Source: Sympetrum striolatum (Eukaryota > Arthropoda > Insecta > Odonata > Libellulidae). From it: 64,000 nt of DNA. Shown piece after piece: positions 23,241 through 35,600 of this stretch. Made by a program: the position numbers and the translations under genes. The stretch's first letter is position 1; each line of letters begins with the position of its first letter. Where the stretch lies: NCBI GenBank assembly GCA_947579665.1, contig OX388347.1, positions 24,172,562 through 24,236,561 of the forward strand, given 5' to 3'. The notes beneath the pieces are model-generated. The model ran no database searches and was not told the DNA's origin. It worked only from the letters and a program-made list of their open reading frames with translations.

Positions 23241-25240
23241 CTTAATAATTGTCATGCATAAGTCTTCTTTTTACGACTCATTCATTGTTCTCGGGTATGC
23301 ATTAAAAGAAAAAAAAAGTATTTTTTTGACGATATATAGAAGCCATTATAACTTGGAAAAACTCTAGCTAATGAAAACAGATAAAATGATGTAACCATTA
23401 AGTTAGCGGAGAATGCCAGCTTGTGATTTAATAAATGAGAGTACTATTGCAAATAATTGTATGACTTCTTTTACGTATTTCGAACGACATAAAAAACTTT
23501 TAGTTTTTCTTCAAGTGAAAATTATTTATTAGCAGCAATATCTTCGATTTTCCATTCATCCGATATTTATTTACTTTGATTTTTATATCGTCTATTAAGA
23601 CATTACTTGTTTTTGCCAGCAAAGTGGATAACACCCGCAATTTGTTTATGGATGTTTACATCTCATTTCATTTGGCATACTATTTATTGTCACCTATCGT
23701 ATTTGCTGTCTTTATTGCCTTTCAAAAAAATCGCTATAAATATCCTATTCCAATACGGATACTTGTAAGACAAAATTTAATGGCACCCTTACTTCAGGGC
23801 ACGTTACACCTGCATACTATTAGAGGGTACAATATATTTTTTTCCGCAGCGCGCTCATCATCGGCAATCGAACCTTGCTCACTTCATACTTCGCCATGTA
23901 TATACGCTAATTTAACAAGAACTAACAAACATGACAAAAAACTGTCAGTTGAAGAAATGGTCACATATTTGCCTGAAAATTTGGAATTAATAGTATTTCA
24001 TCGGACTTCATTTATATTTTTTGGAAATAAACTGTGAATTCAGAAATCATTGTTGACATGGACATTTTTTGTATGGAACAAAATTTCCAGTTGTTGTAAT
24101 TCTTAATTTTTGACTAACCATTGCATCTCTTCTTGAGTTAAATGTTAAATGTAAAACATTGAGACACTGAAACAGGTTGGGATATTAGTATTTAGTCTTA
24201 CGTACAATGAATCTTGTAGTTATTGAATAGAGCAAGAGTGTGAGCAAAAACAGCTGTCGACGCAACACAGTTTACCTTTGAGTAACTAGTTATGGTCATA
24301 ATTTACTTTAAACATTTTTATCCAAACTTATAATTAATTTCTGTAATCTGTTGAGCAACTGAGAATCAATCAGATGCTTATAAAGGTTTGATTTTTCCTA
24401 TCTTTCCCATTATCCATAACTACGGTTCTCGTTGAGTAACGCAGTTCATATATTTGGTTACTACTTACCAGCTGTTAAATATCCTACTTTTTTAGATATT
24501 CGAATGACACCCGAAATCTGATTTAACACATTATTTCAATACGAACACTGTTGCGATATTATATAATCGATTATCTATTTACTGAACAATATCTATACTC
24601 ACTTGTACTATCGCATATTTTTAATTCTTTCGTGTTTATCGTTCAGCATATACTATCTCATGTTAATATCATCTCACACTTAAAAAAGAGGGAGCTTTCC
24701 TCGAATGTTTTACGCCTCATTCTTACACGAAATTCCCTTTTATTCCCTCATTTCTCATATACGCATTTCCGCTCGGAATTTTCAACAACGCCGTGTTGGT
24801 CTCGAAAGTTTTCCAAGCTTTTCCCGTGTTCTTGTGGTGGTCTGCAGTGATGAAGAAGAGGGAAATGGTAAGGCGGATATTCTATGGGGGAGCGGTGCGG
24901 TGAACAGGGAGAAGGGAATAAACCTCGCGAAAGGATGAGAACCGGTCGAATCTTATACCTGGATAGACTGAACATACGTCTGGTTTTTGCCGAGATCGTC
25001 CTGTTTCTGGGCCTTCCGTTCATACCAGCAAAATATTCACTTTTTACCGTTTAAATCTTCGTAGAAAATCTTATTTAGTGATATTCAAAAGCAAAATATA
25101 GAAAGTTAAACTTTTTCGCTACAGATCGATGGATGGAGTGGACAATTTCAGGAAAGTTGAAATATAATTAATGCTAAAACTTTTGCAGTTAACTTTATTA
25201 CCATCACACTTGTTAAATGTTTACGAAAATTGCATGTTAT
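23241..25240. other. Non-coding AT-rich stretch with a 153-codon open frame
   Basis: A plus-strand frame at 23576-24037 runs 153 codons and includes a hydrophobic stretch near residues 30-50. No family resemblance was recognised. For 128 kb of strand at this composition, one frame of about this length is expected by chance, so it is not called as a gene. A GC-richer patch lies at 24750-25020. No repeats were seen. Confidence 0.4.
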
Positions 25241-25290
25241 CGTGTTTGTGATTGCATGTGTGATTTGTGTGATTGTGTGATGTGATTTTT
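25241..25290 (+). repeat. TGTGAT-rich imperfect simple repeat
   Basis: Repeated TGTGAT and TTGTGA words in about 50 bp, followed by a T-rich run. A degenerate simple repeat. Confidence 0.6.
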
Positions 25291-25420
25291 ATTTTTTTAA
25301 GCATTGAGAGATTAAGACGATTTTCGTCTTCACGAATTCTTATTTTCAGGAACGGAGTTTAACTCGCGCAATGTGATCAGCATGGATTTTTCATGAATCG
25401 GGTTTTTGTTCATTCACTGT

Positions 25421-25460
25421 GTGTGATCGCAAGTGAGTGCGATCGCAAGAGAGTGTGATG
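25421..25460 (+). repeat. 16-bp tandem repeat, 2.5 units
   Basis: Units begin at 25421, 25437 and 25453. Each of the first two has the form GTGNGATCGCAAGNGA, differing at two positions. The third is cut off after eight bases. Confidence 0.7.
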
Positions 25461-27060
25461 GATACTTTGAGAATGGTATTCAAATGCTTAGGAAAGGATT
25501 TGGTATCATTCCGTTTTCTAGACTAATGAATGCTTCAGCAATATTACTATTTCTATCCACTATAAATTAGTTGAAAAATCGTTAAATCATTTTTGCCCAT
25601 CTCATCAATACAGCTCAAAGTTTCAATATTAAACTTTCAATTCGTTTGCTCTATCCCTACGCTTTGTTTTCGATTATAGACAATATTCAAGTAGATTCTA
25701 CGTCTGATTGCTCACATATTACTAAACTTTCGTATCATTATGTATTAATGAACTAAATTTATAATTGCTCGTCCATAACGATATATTTAAATAAAAAGAT
25801 CTCGTGATAATCTTCTTTTGTAAGAATTTTTCGAAAAGCTTAAAGTATAGTTTCTCCCGCAAAGTTTGTAATGACTAGCCGGCGAAATAGGTAATTTATG
25901 TACGAAAATACTATTACAAATATAGCAGTAGTGACGCGGATAAACTCAGCGTCTAAGAAAATCGAGGATTTTGTAGTACGTCTTGAAATTGAAAGAAAAT
26001 AAGAGGAGATTACCTATTAGGGCGGAGCGATGTTTATTTCCTCTCGATGGCGATTGCTTTTTTTATTGACTCATAACTGATTTCCTGTCTCCTTGCGGCC
26101 TCCAATGGGCGGTTTGGGAAAGGGTCATTCCTCTCGATTTCCGCTGCATCATCAACTCCCCCTTCCCCCTCTTGTCTCTGGTCAACTCCCTCGACTTCGT
26201 GTTTCTCCACGAAATTCCCCTTCGCAGCAAACCTGCATTCAAAGAAGAAAGTGTAAAAAAACACTTTTATTTGCATCATACATACATTTGCGACTTTTTA
26301 TTTATAAATCATATTTATAGTTTTGATTCTATTCGAATATTCATAGTGTATACTAGCGTTAGTTTGACTTGAGAGATGAGAGATATCGTTGAAAAATTAT
26401 AGTATAATTATAATAAAAATTTATAAGGGGGAATAATTATTTGTTATTATTTTTGTAATTAATTCACAGCGTAGCAGGAATTTAATGTCATCATATTGTG
26501 CGCAGGAAATATGCTGATAAGCAACGTTCGATACTTGATGCGTGTAAAAGAGTGACATAGAATATGGGTAAATTTTTTGTAATTGGTTTTTAAATATGTT
26601 GTCTCATTGTTATATGTCTTTGCACGTGAAAGTATTTACGACTTATACGAGGGTATACATATAATTTACTATACTTATACCTCAAGTCATACTTTTACTA
26701 AAATATTGTTATGTAATTCATATCAACCACCCAACCAAACATTTTCTCAGATAATTTCCTGCCTTATTTTGTCATATTTTTGTGTTACCTATACGTAATA
26801 CGTAAATGATAAATACTGATTCTATTCTTCTCTATTAATTTATTTTTAGTATTAGTCTATATGTTTCTTTATTCCTTTCTTGTTCCACTGCATTAGGTAT
26901 GTTCGGAGCCTTACAATTGACAACAGTTGATAGTATAAAGTGTGATTAAAACCCACTCTGCTTCAGTAAGGTCTAATTCCTCCCTAATCAAGTTCTATAC
27001 ATTGAGTTGCACGGTTCTAAGTAATCGCACGAAAGAAGACGTGATAGCTCACGTCAGATC
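25461..27060. other. Non-coding AT-rich stretch
   Basis: Frames of 66-81 codons near 26034-26372 overlap on both strands and have no recognisable features. No repeats were seen. Confidence 0.45.
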
Positions 27061-27340
27061 GGAAGGGTGCTAATTCGATAGGGTTAGTGAGGGAACGAAA
27101 GATGGGAATTAGGAAGGGCGGGAAAAGACGAATTTAAGGGATTGGAGGGAGGAAGGGCTTGCGAGGGAGTTGAAGTGGTGGTGTTGTGGATAGAGGGAGA
27201 TGCCGTGTGTTTTTGAAAGTTGTTCCACGGATCTGGAGGTAAGGGAATTAGGATTCTGGCTTGGGGGCAATCGGGTGGGGTCGCATAAAAGAGAAGGATA
27301 GGGAGGCGAAGAAGATTTATCACAGTGCTGCCAGCTGGGC
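27061..27340. other. Purine-rich (G/A, G/T) block
   Basis: The plus strand is G-rich with few C. Minus-strand frames of 79 and 171 codons (27084-27323, 27109-27624) translate into Ser/Pro-rich low-complexity sequence here. The 171-codon frame, the longest in the window, continues into AT-rich DNA with a very different composition, which argues against a real protein. Confidence 0.45.
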
Positions 27341-27501
27341 GAGATTATGAAGGAAAGTTTGCAACGTTCCATAAGTTTCATCAGAACTTTAATGTTCTTG
27401 GCGACACAAGTGTATATAAAATATAAAAAGTCAAAATATTTACATGAGAGGTAATTTTTGTTCTGTTTTATTGAGACATCGGAATCACTACCTTTCCTGA
27501 A

Positions 27502-27526
27502 ATGCAATACAAATATTGTATTGCAT
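27502..27526. repeat. Short palindrome, 10-bp arms
   Basis: ATGCAATACA and TGTATTGCAT flank a 5-base centre and are exact reverse complements. Confidence 0.55.
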
Positions 27527-30500
27527 AAATTTTTCTTAAAATATTTGATGTACAATATTGAAAAAGAACGTAAAAAAGCAAAATAGAGTGTAATTTTTTC
27601 CACCTGGAGGCTATCATGAAACAATTGTTTATTGAGGTTATATCTTTTGGCAGGTAGCTCCTAATTTCTAAAATCTAACTGAATTTATGTTTGTTAAATT
27701 TGTCTGATAATCACGGTATTCTAACGATTTACATATCAGTTTAAAAATTCTCTGAGATAATGAGCTAATTAGATTGTAAATTCCTTCGCATGTCTTAACC
27801 ACATCTAGAAAAAGTTCAATAACGTTAAACCTGATATTTTGATAGATATACTAACTAATAAAAGGACAGACAGCAGAGACATAAAATAATACGTTCTAAG
27901 ACAGAAATACCTTCACCGAAGCGAACGTCAGGAGGAGCTGACAATGAAAAATGAAGTTTATCGAGTTCGTGGATTTATTGTATATATTACGAGCGATTAC
28001 TCTGTTAGCGAAATGACATTTTTGTTTTGTCCCTAATACGTGCATTGGTAAGCACAAAGTAACAATGGGCTGGGATGGTGAAATAAATTCATCGGATTCA
28101 AATTCGCTGGCCAGAAATGTTAGCAGAATTGCCTTTTCTAATAAGCTGCAATATCCTGAAAAAAACGCTGCAAGAAGTCATAATTATTCATTCAAAATGA
28201 CTGTGGAGTGGATACTTTACTTTTTTAATTAATGAATCTTTTATTTACGTTGCCTTGATGAGCATCATCAAAAATTTTAATTGTCACATTCGTACTTACT
28301 AGCTGAATCCAAAGTGTATGGAAAAATATTCGATAAATTTATCACCAGAATTACTCATTAGCCAAGGTATCCATTTCCATATGAGTCTTCAAATTTATTC
28401 CTACTCTCTTGCAAGTATGATATGGAACGAATGAGAAAAAAGAGGAAAATCCAAAAAATAGCGATAGAGATACTTTCAAAATAATTAAGCATCAAACGAT
28501 TTACTAAGGGGATCCTCAACTTTCGTTATACGCATTTGAGTATCATGCTAAAACATGAGAAATCATGTTCTAAGGATCCCTGTAGGATTTTTTGAGCCCA
28601 AGATTTTCTCTTCAGACTATTTTCTCTATACTAAAGATTTCGGGGAAGCGAAAAGGAAGGATAAAGATAACAACACCAAAAGGCAAGTGCGCCGAAGTTT
28701 GTGTTTTTATTACATCACATTAATTAATTTTCCTTGCGTGTAATTAAAGGAGTACACGAGAAGAAGATCGCGTGAATAGACCGTGGAAGATTCTCCCCTT
28801 AGTTATAACAAGGAAAAGTTTTAAATGTGTATTTTACCTCGCGGCGGAAACTGATTTCTTAGAAAACGAATATGAGGGTCCGCGACAAACTGCCTTTTAA
28901 ATGGAAACGCCGCATGTTACACTTGAGGACAATGTAATTATAATAGTAAATGAAGTGGACTTGTTCGCAAAGTTGGTGGTGCATTTATTGCGATGAATGG
29001 CCCTCATAAAAGTTAAGGTACACGCAGTGAAGTTGAAGCTAGACATGATTTTTAATGAGAACGGAAATTCCCAAAAATACCGGGACTTGGACAAAGACAG
29101 AGACGCTAAGCTTGAACGCTGGCGATTTTGCTATGGCACATTGTTTCTGCAAACTGTCGCCAAGTGGAAAAAGTTGAACGCTTGCTTTTGAATAATCACG
29201 CGGTATCTGCATAGAATTGAAATATATGCAATGTATAATATGCCTAATATCATGGCCAGTTAAACGTGGCTAATTAACTGAACGAAGATACAATTTCGGA
29301 ATCCAAATATGTTGGGAATATTAATGAGTTAGAAATACCAAAAATGGAAAAATCATATTTAATTAGAACTTGCTGAATGATTTTCTGATGTAGATTCGTA
29401 ACTTTCTTTCCTGATTGAGAAAATGAACAAAATTATTATTTTTAGTTATTCTGTTCGATTTCATCTTTTTATAAAATAAAAGAATTTTCTTATCGAAGAG
29501 GACATGTTATTAGCGTTATCCTTTTCATTTGTTCTATTAAACCCCAAATAGAATCAAAAAGTATATATGCAATGACTACTGATTCGTCGCAGTGATGATA
29601 GTGATAGCTCGGTGGAAGCATTGCTATCAAAATACGAGCCAGTCTGATCTACCTTTCTCTAGGATTTAGATAGACTTCTCATGGTCTCTTATCAAGGACC
29701 CTTTCTTCAAATTTCCATGACATTCAGCCATATATTTTTGGTAAATTTATTTCCATTGATTGAAAAAATGAAAATATATTGGGTAGCATTTTTTAAATGG
29801 ATAAATAATGGAAGAGGATGTTTGCTCTTCGAGATAAGAGAAAAAATTCCAATACGATGCTGAAACTATGCACAAAAATGTTCGGCGTCATAACGAAACA
29901 TTTTATTGAAATAAACACATTCAGAAAAATTGAAGCTTCATCATTTCGTAATGAAAGTTTCAATCAAGATAGCTTGATTAGCAAAACCACTTTAATTTAT
30001 CCACTTAATTCTTTGATATTTCAAATAAAATCAGCAAGCAGTTTAATCCGTATCCCTAAATTATCGGAATATCCTGCAATGTGTACTGGATTTTAAGTAG
30101 CCATTTACTCTATCATAATCAGTGACACTTAAAATTACGAAGTAGCACACTACGTTCTGTTGGAAGGTCGGAGTTTGCGAGATATATCTTGCAGAGAGCG
30201 CAATTGAGGAAGGAGTGGTATGATGAGGATACGTAGGGGCGTTTGTGGAGGGGTGCGGCGGGGGAGGGATTGTAGAGTTGCACCTCAGAGTTGCACACAC
30301 TTGCAATCGTTCATCTTTCCAAACGCAAAACTCCTTCCTAAAAATAAATCGATAGAGATGTATCGATGGATATTTTCTTTGATTTAAAAGTCAACTTTCG
30401 AAGGACTTTCATAATAGTTTGCCTAGAAAAAAATGTCTATCACTTTTCCCAGTTTTTGCTCAAATAACTGTTTATATTTCGAGTAACGTGCTAAATTAAC

Positions 30501-30757
30501 ATAAAAATACTTCACCGAGCCGCATTTTCGTGTATATTTTCCGGGATAAAGGCGCAATTGTCAACCTACTTTTGTAAGCTAGTGTCTCGTATATTTGGTG
30601 ATTTATTTCTTTGTTTTTAGATCGTCCAATGTAGCAGAGTGGAGGCTAAATATTTACTACTGACTTATTTTGAAAACTCATTGCTTGAATTACTGGAATT
30701 AATTTTAAAAGGCATATTATCCCTCAAAATTGAAAATAATTCCGATTTTCAATAGTA
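27527..30757. other. Long non-coding AT-rich stretch
   Basis: No credible gene was seen. Frames of 60-92 codons are scattered on both strands without recognisable features. A G-rich patch lies at 30190-30270. Two CGATA/TATCG words adjoin at 30350-30364. Confidence 0.45.
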
Positions 30758-31136
30758 CAGTAGAACCCCGGTAATCCGGACGAATTCAGGCACATAGGCG
30801 TCCGGATTAGCGAGGTTTTCAAAAAGTAACGTAAAAAACATTTTTCTCTCAAAAATTATAGAGTATTGATAATGCATGTATATATTACATAAGGTATTAC
30901 AACATAGAAATTGAATGAATATTATCAGCGAGCGAAAAAGTCAGTTATTTTCTTTTGCGCGACCGTTCTTATTTTTAAATCAAGTGCGTAGTCTGTCCAC
31001 CTCTCGTTCCTTGTTACTAATATGCGTGTTTATATGTTCACTAGAAGAAGTTGCGGGTTTGCATAACTCCCAATGGACCGTCCGGATTACCGAGGGTTCC
31101 GGATTAGCGAGTGTCCGGATTACCGGGGTTCTACTG
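30758..31136. mobile_element. Non-autonomous pogo/Tigger-type DNA transposon (MITE)
   Basis: Bases 30758-30781 and 31113-31136 form perfect 24-bp terminal inverted repeats starting CAGTAGAACCCCGG. The element is flanked by TA on both sides (30756-30757 and 31137-31138), the target duplication of Tc1/mariner-superfamily transposons. CAGTNGAACC-type ends followed by a TCCGGA word are typical of the pogo/Tigger branch. The word TCCGGATTA is repeated inside the ends, at 30801, 31081 and 31098 as well as in the termini, probably as transposase-binding sites. At 379 bp the element is too short for a transposase. A 114-codon frame starting at 30915 runs across the right end and shows no transposase motif. 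It would depend on a transposase encoded elsewhere. The intact ends suggest a fairly recent insertion. Confidence 0.9.
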
Positions 31137-31350
31137 TATACTGCTTTTAAAATGTTCGAATATTCGAGTATTCAGTTTTTGTGGTTTCCTATTCCTGTTT
31201 TTAATATTTTTCAATGTATAGTAATTTATAGAAAACTGGCAATAATAATAATCCGTTGATCGTCACTTTTAATTATCGATAATCGATTGAGCAACTAGCG
31301 GCTAATCAATTTTTAAAAATGTCTCATAGTTATTCGAAAGTTGATCAGTA
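31137..31350. other. AT-rich spacer with a TATCGATA site
   Basis: A 12-bp palindrome at 31272-31283 contains TATCGATA, followed at once by another ATCGAT word. Nothing else was seen. Confidence 0.35.
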
Positions 31351-32420
31351 TGAAATCAAAGGAACGAGGATGCAGTGGAATGAACCGAACATTATCACGT
31401 TCACTCGAGCTCGCAATTACTAGCGATCGAGCGAGAGATTTGAGCGTCTTAACTTCGGTGGCCATTTGTAATGTTCTCGTGCCCTTTTCTCGCGCGATAC
31501 GGAGGAGCGGGTATCGATTCTTTTTCTCTAATTCCGCATCGGGAAAGTTCGGGCGTTAGAAGGCATATTTCCAAAGTTGAGAACATTACGCTCGGCCCCC
31601 TGCGGACGTAAATGTTTGCCGAAAAAGGAATTCTCGCTCGGCGGAGAAGAGCAATATTTATAAGGCGCCCCAAAGACTATCTGATACGATTCCGCCCATA
31701 CCCAATGGCGAAGTTTCTTTTCCGACTCCCCTCCGCAAAATTCCACCCTTTAAAACTTCTCCGACGTCATCTCCCTTCCCAGCATCCCTCCTCCTCCTTA
31801 AAACCTACGCCTCGAAAATTAAATCTCGCCCTGAGTGGAATGCTAGTCCCCTTTTCTGCCCCCAGCCTTCCTTGCCATATATCCTCCCTTAACATCTCTC
31901 CCCCTAATTTCAAACCTTTTCTCCCCCTTTTCCGAAAACTCTTCTTTAGTCAAACTTGCGCCGACGCTTTAAATTAAGCGCAAGTTTTATGCGACGGTTT
32001 TCTCCTCCGCGTGTTCTATGGACGGCGAAGAAAGATGGCGGGAGGAGGAGGTGGAGATGCCGGGAGGAGGGGAGGAGATGCCGGGGAGGAAAAACGCTAG
32101 GAGAGGAGGATGTAAGAATCGGTGGGGGAGTCTAAATTTCACTTTGTAAAGTTTTCCCCCGTTCTTAGTGTCGGAGAGCTTTATCGGTCCTGGATGTATG
32201 TTTCAAGGAAGCACACTCATAATGGCGAGCGCTAACGGGTTTTCGTGGGAGGGAAAGAGTTGGGAGGAAAAGAAGATGGGATTGGATAATTGAAGGTCTG
32301 GGTAAGGGTTTGATGGATCGAAGGCGCTTGAGAAGTAATGGAGCTGTAATTGTTGCTTAACGCCGGTTTACATCCAATTTACGCTCCATAATTATTAGCG
32401 AGGGGCCGAGATAGGAAAGG
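31351..32420. other. GC-rich block, pyrimidine then purine biased
   Basis: The strand bias switches inside the block: C/T-rich at about 31720-31940, then G/A-rich at about 32020-32340. CpG is frequent at both ends. Frames of 72-121 codons overlap on both strands and are not recognised. The block holds the G-rich tandem segment given separately. Confidence 0.45.
32036..32110 (+). repeat. G-rich purine tract with imperfect tandem units
   Basis: GGAGATGCCGGG occurs at 32053-32064 and again at 32074-32085, 21 bases apart, within repeated GGAGG. Several runs of two to four G lie close together, so the plus strand could form a quadruplex. Confidence 0.55.
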
Positions 32421-33480
32421 CGAAAGATTCTTACGTGAAAACCTATAGATCTACGCCGACGTAATCACCTTGATTATATGCGCCAGGCTGCGTCGACACC
32501 AATAGGTGTTGTTATTCCGTCTCTTTGTAGAAATACTCTATTCTACGTTGTCTACAATACGTTAGAATTCTAATTAATTACATTTGTGTCTGAGGAACAT
32601 AATTATAAGAATTACACAGCGTCCAACGTGAATGATTATAAATGTGAATAAAGACGGAAATTTCTTAAAAATACGTGTTAAAGTTCTAGTGGAATATCAA
32701 ATTATTATATAAGAGTTTGATAACTTGTTATTAATTGGCAATGAACTAATCGTTGACGACTTCTTCTTAATTACGTAAATGTATGCCTCTAAATTTTTCG
32801 TATTGTATTCCATAGTGAAACCTTACTTCTCTAAGTAAGATTTATAAAATACAGACGTACGAATTGAAATTTAACAAGGTGTAAACACAGCTAAAACACT
32901 CTTCCTTAACATAGGCAATACATATATTACGTCAACAAAAAATTTCATTATATATTTTTCTTTTGTTTCTTCATTACCTCTCATTGATAAAATAAGTGGT
33001 ATAGAACAAACGAATTTATCATTAGTTGTTCATTTCATCTCTTAACTTATTTTTTCAGTTACCATATAGTTACAATAATCATTATATAAATGAAGGAATC
33101 ATTTATGATTGAAATTCCACCTAATGATACCTGTTTCAAAAAGAATGATTTTCCGTATGCTAGGAATGATGTGATTCTCGATTAGATTCATTCAAATGTA
33201 TAATGGAAGTGCTTAAAAACCTTGAAATTGCTTTTAAAACTTATCACTCTGCAAAGATATTGAACCAAGACTGTTGTCTGTAAGGGACTGTACTCAATAC
33301 CGTTCTCTTAACTTCCGCATTGATCCTTCTTTAACTCTCCAATGTTTATAAATGGTGAAATGGAAGAGGAAAACAAAAAGCAGGAAATGCATCACCCGAT
33401 TAAATTGCTAATACCCAAAGTTTAATGTAGAAAGTACCATTCCGTGGAGGTTTAATTGGGACGATAGCTGATTTCGAGCC
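32421..33480. other. Non-coding AT-rich stretch
   Basis: No frame over 60 codons and no repeat was recognised. Confidence 0.5.
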
Positions 33481-34150
33481 AAGGGATAAGGAAATTCCAC
33501 TACATTCCTTAAAGGATACTGCGGCCTCCCGTTAGGGCCAGTTGGTGTCGGGAAGGGGAGACTAGGGTCGGGAGGGTGTGGTCATTCTCGTAAAGGGTAC
33601 ACCGCCCTTAAGCCCTTGAAAAATAAAAAGAGAAACGTGAAATATTTTCTGTGTGGGTCCCACCTGCTACGATCAACTCCTTAATCCTCGCATTATCCTA
33701 TCTGGTTATCCCGGCTTCCCCTTTTTCTCTTTTCCCTTATTTTGTCCGCCGCACAGGTATGTGGTCGTGAAAAAAGCCTCGAGGTCTTGCCGGAAATCCC
33801 CGAGTGTATTTTTTAATGCGCTATCTAAAAAGAGTCGCTTCCGACTCATTTCGGCGCATTAAATGTTCCCCCCGATTTATAAGCCGAGATAAGTGAGAGA
33901 GTTTTAAAGTTGTGATACACCGCTCTTTTAATTAACTTCTTCGCTGGCCTTTCTTTTACTGCCCTCCGTTCCCCTTGGGTGCGATTCTCCGCTTAATCTT
34001 TATTTCGCATCTCGGATTTCGGTTTTTAAATTAAGTGATTTCGGGCGTTATATTTTCGAGTCGTAATATACGCTAAGCGCTGCGCATATGCGGGGTCCAT
34101 TGTAATTGATGAACTAAGTTTTCCTTCGAGAAACAAATTGCCTATTAGCG
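33481..34150. other. GC-richer block
   Basis: Varied CpG-containing sequence with a 69-codon frame (33653-33862) of no recognised family. It contains the nested stem-loop described separately. Confidence 0.4.
33812..33863. repeat. Nested perfect stem-loop
   Basis: The outer stem pairs TTTAATGCGC (33812-33821) with GCGCATTAAA (33854-33863), 10 bp without mismatch. The inner stem pairs GAGTCG (33832-33837) with CGACTC (33842-33847) around loop CTTC. The two internal strands are 10 and 6 bases. It resembles a structured RNA or a DNA cruciform. No RNA family was recognised. Confidence 0.55.
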
Positions 34151-35200
34151 GATTGGGTAATGCACACTACTTTATTTGCATTACCAGAGAAATTATATGA
34201 GTATTCGGGAAGACATGCAGAACGAGTGCTGTATTTATACGAGTTTTAATAATTATAAATCAGTGAACAGTAAACAGTGGTTAATTTAAAAAGATCGTCG
34301 TTGGTACTCGTATATCTTCATTAAGAAGAAGTTCATATTCATCCTAAAATAAAATATCTGTATCGAAACTACCCAAAATAATTAACCTTATTATAAGATA
34401 CATATACATAGATATATATCTGAGTTGATGATAATTTAAATTCATGATGACTTTCAAAATATTTGTGTTTTTATAGTTATATGAATGGCTGGTTCCATGA
34501 ATACATAATAATAATGATTCGTTTAAAGAAAACACGAAGCTTCATATATTGTAAGCAACGATCGTGCCCTAACGTTTCGAGCTACTGCAGTAACTTATTC
34601 TCTTCCTTCTCAAAGTGTGTAAAATAAAAATCATAAAACATTATAGAATTATTGAAATAATAATATATCGATAAGGATTGCAGAAATATAGTTGACATTC
34701 ATTATCACATGCAACAAACGCAGAAGTTAGTGAAATTGGTCATCATCTCAGAAAGTTCTTCAAATGCTTTTTTAATCATGCAAAGTTTTTAAATATCTCT
34801 TCTTTAAAATCTACGGAGGCGGCCGTGATGTTAATATTAATAATAATGTCATGTTAATTCATAATAAAAAGAAGATAAAGTACACATCTTCTTTCTATAT
34901 TTCTTCTTTGTATACTTAGAATTAATATAATTTCATCAACAATACCTCGTCTTTCAATATTCTCTTCTTAATTGAATGTGGAAATAATCGTCACTGCTCT
35001 TTTCCAATGTATCAAAACTAAATTTAAAACCTGAATTACAAAAGCAATGGTTATTAAGAAGTCTTACGATAGCATTGGAATATTCCTGCAATTAGTTTAA
35101 TGAATGATTAACCTTTAGGTCTTTGAAGAAGTCTTCGTAATGCTCGTTATCGGCACAGCGAGTTAAAGGGGCTAATTAGTTAAGGGGACCGCATTAGAAA
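34151..35200. other. Non-coding AT-rich stretch
   Basis: No credible feature. AT runs with scattered TAATAATA words at 34830-34870. Confidence 0.45.
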
Positions 35201-35600
35201 AATTAACTTTGTGACTCCACAAGCATTCTTTGATTCCTTTGGCCCGACATTTTTGAAGTGGGCGTCTTTCATCATTTCTGCGAAAACCCGCATGCCTTTT
35301 TACCTCTCCGTTTTATCTCTTTCCTACGCTAGCCTTAGCAGCACCTCAAAGCATCTCCTCTATTTAACCGCGAAACCTCTTTGCCTTCCTTTTCCACCTC
35401 CTCCCTCCGCCTTACGACCTCCCCCCCCCTCCGCCTTACCATCTCCTTCGCCCCCCATCCTACGGTAGACGCTATTCGCATGCATAATGCACCGTTCCCT
35501 CTTAAAGGCCCGCTTTATTGTGAGTCCGAGTGTAAATTCTGTACCTGCCCAGGATACGCGCCTCTCTCCCTCTAAACACGCCTGCCTCCTTCTTTCGCTC
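35201..35600. other. Pyrimidine-rich block with an 18-bp near repeat
   Basis: C-rich on the plus strand. CCCTCCGCCTTACGACCT at 35403-35420 recurs with two changes at 35427-35444, a 24-base period. Frames here (85 and 64 codons plus, 101 codons minus) give low-complexity peptides. Confidence 0.5.

Noticed and set aside
23576..24037. 153-codon plus-strand frame with a hydrophobic stretch
   Set aside because: No family resemblance. At local composition about one frame of this size is expected by chance over the window.
27109..27624. The longest open frame, 171 codons, minus strand
   Set aside because: One half is a low-complexity Ser/Pro translation of a purine tract and the other a translation of AT-rich DNA. 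No domain is seen, and the length is within chance for 128 kb of strand.
30915..31259. 114-codon frame inside the pogo-type element, as a possible transposase remnant
   Set aside because: It crosses the right terminal repeat into flanking DNA and shows no helix-turn-helix or catalytic motif.
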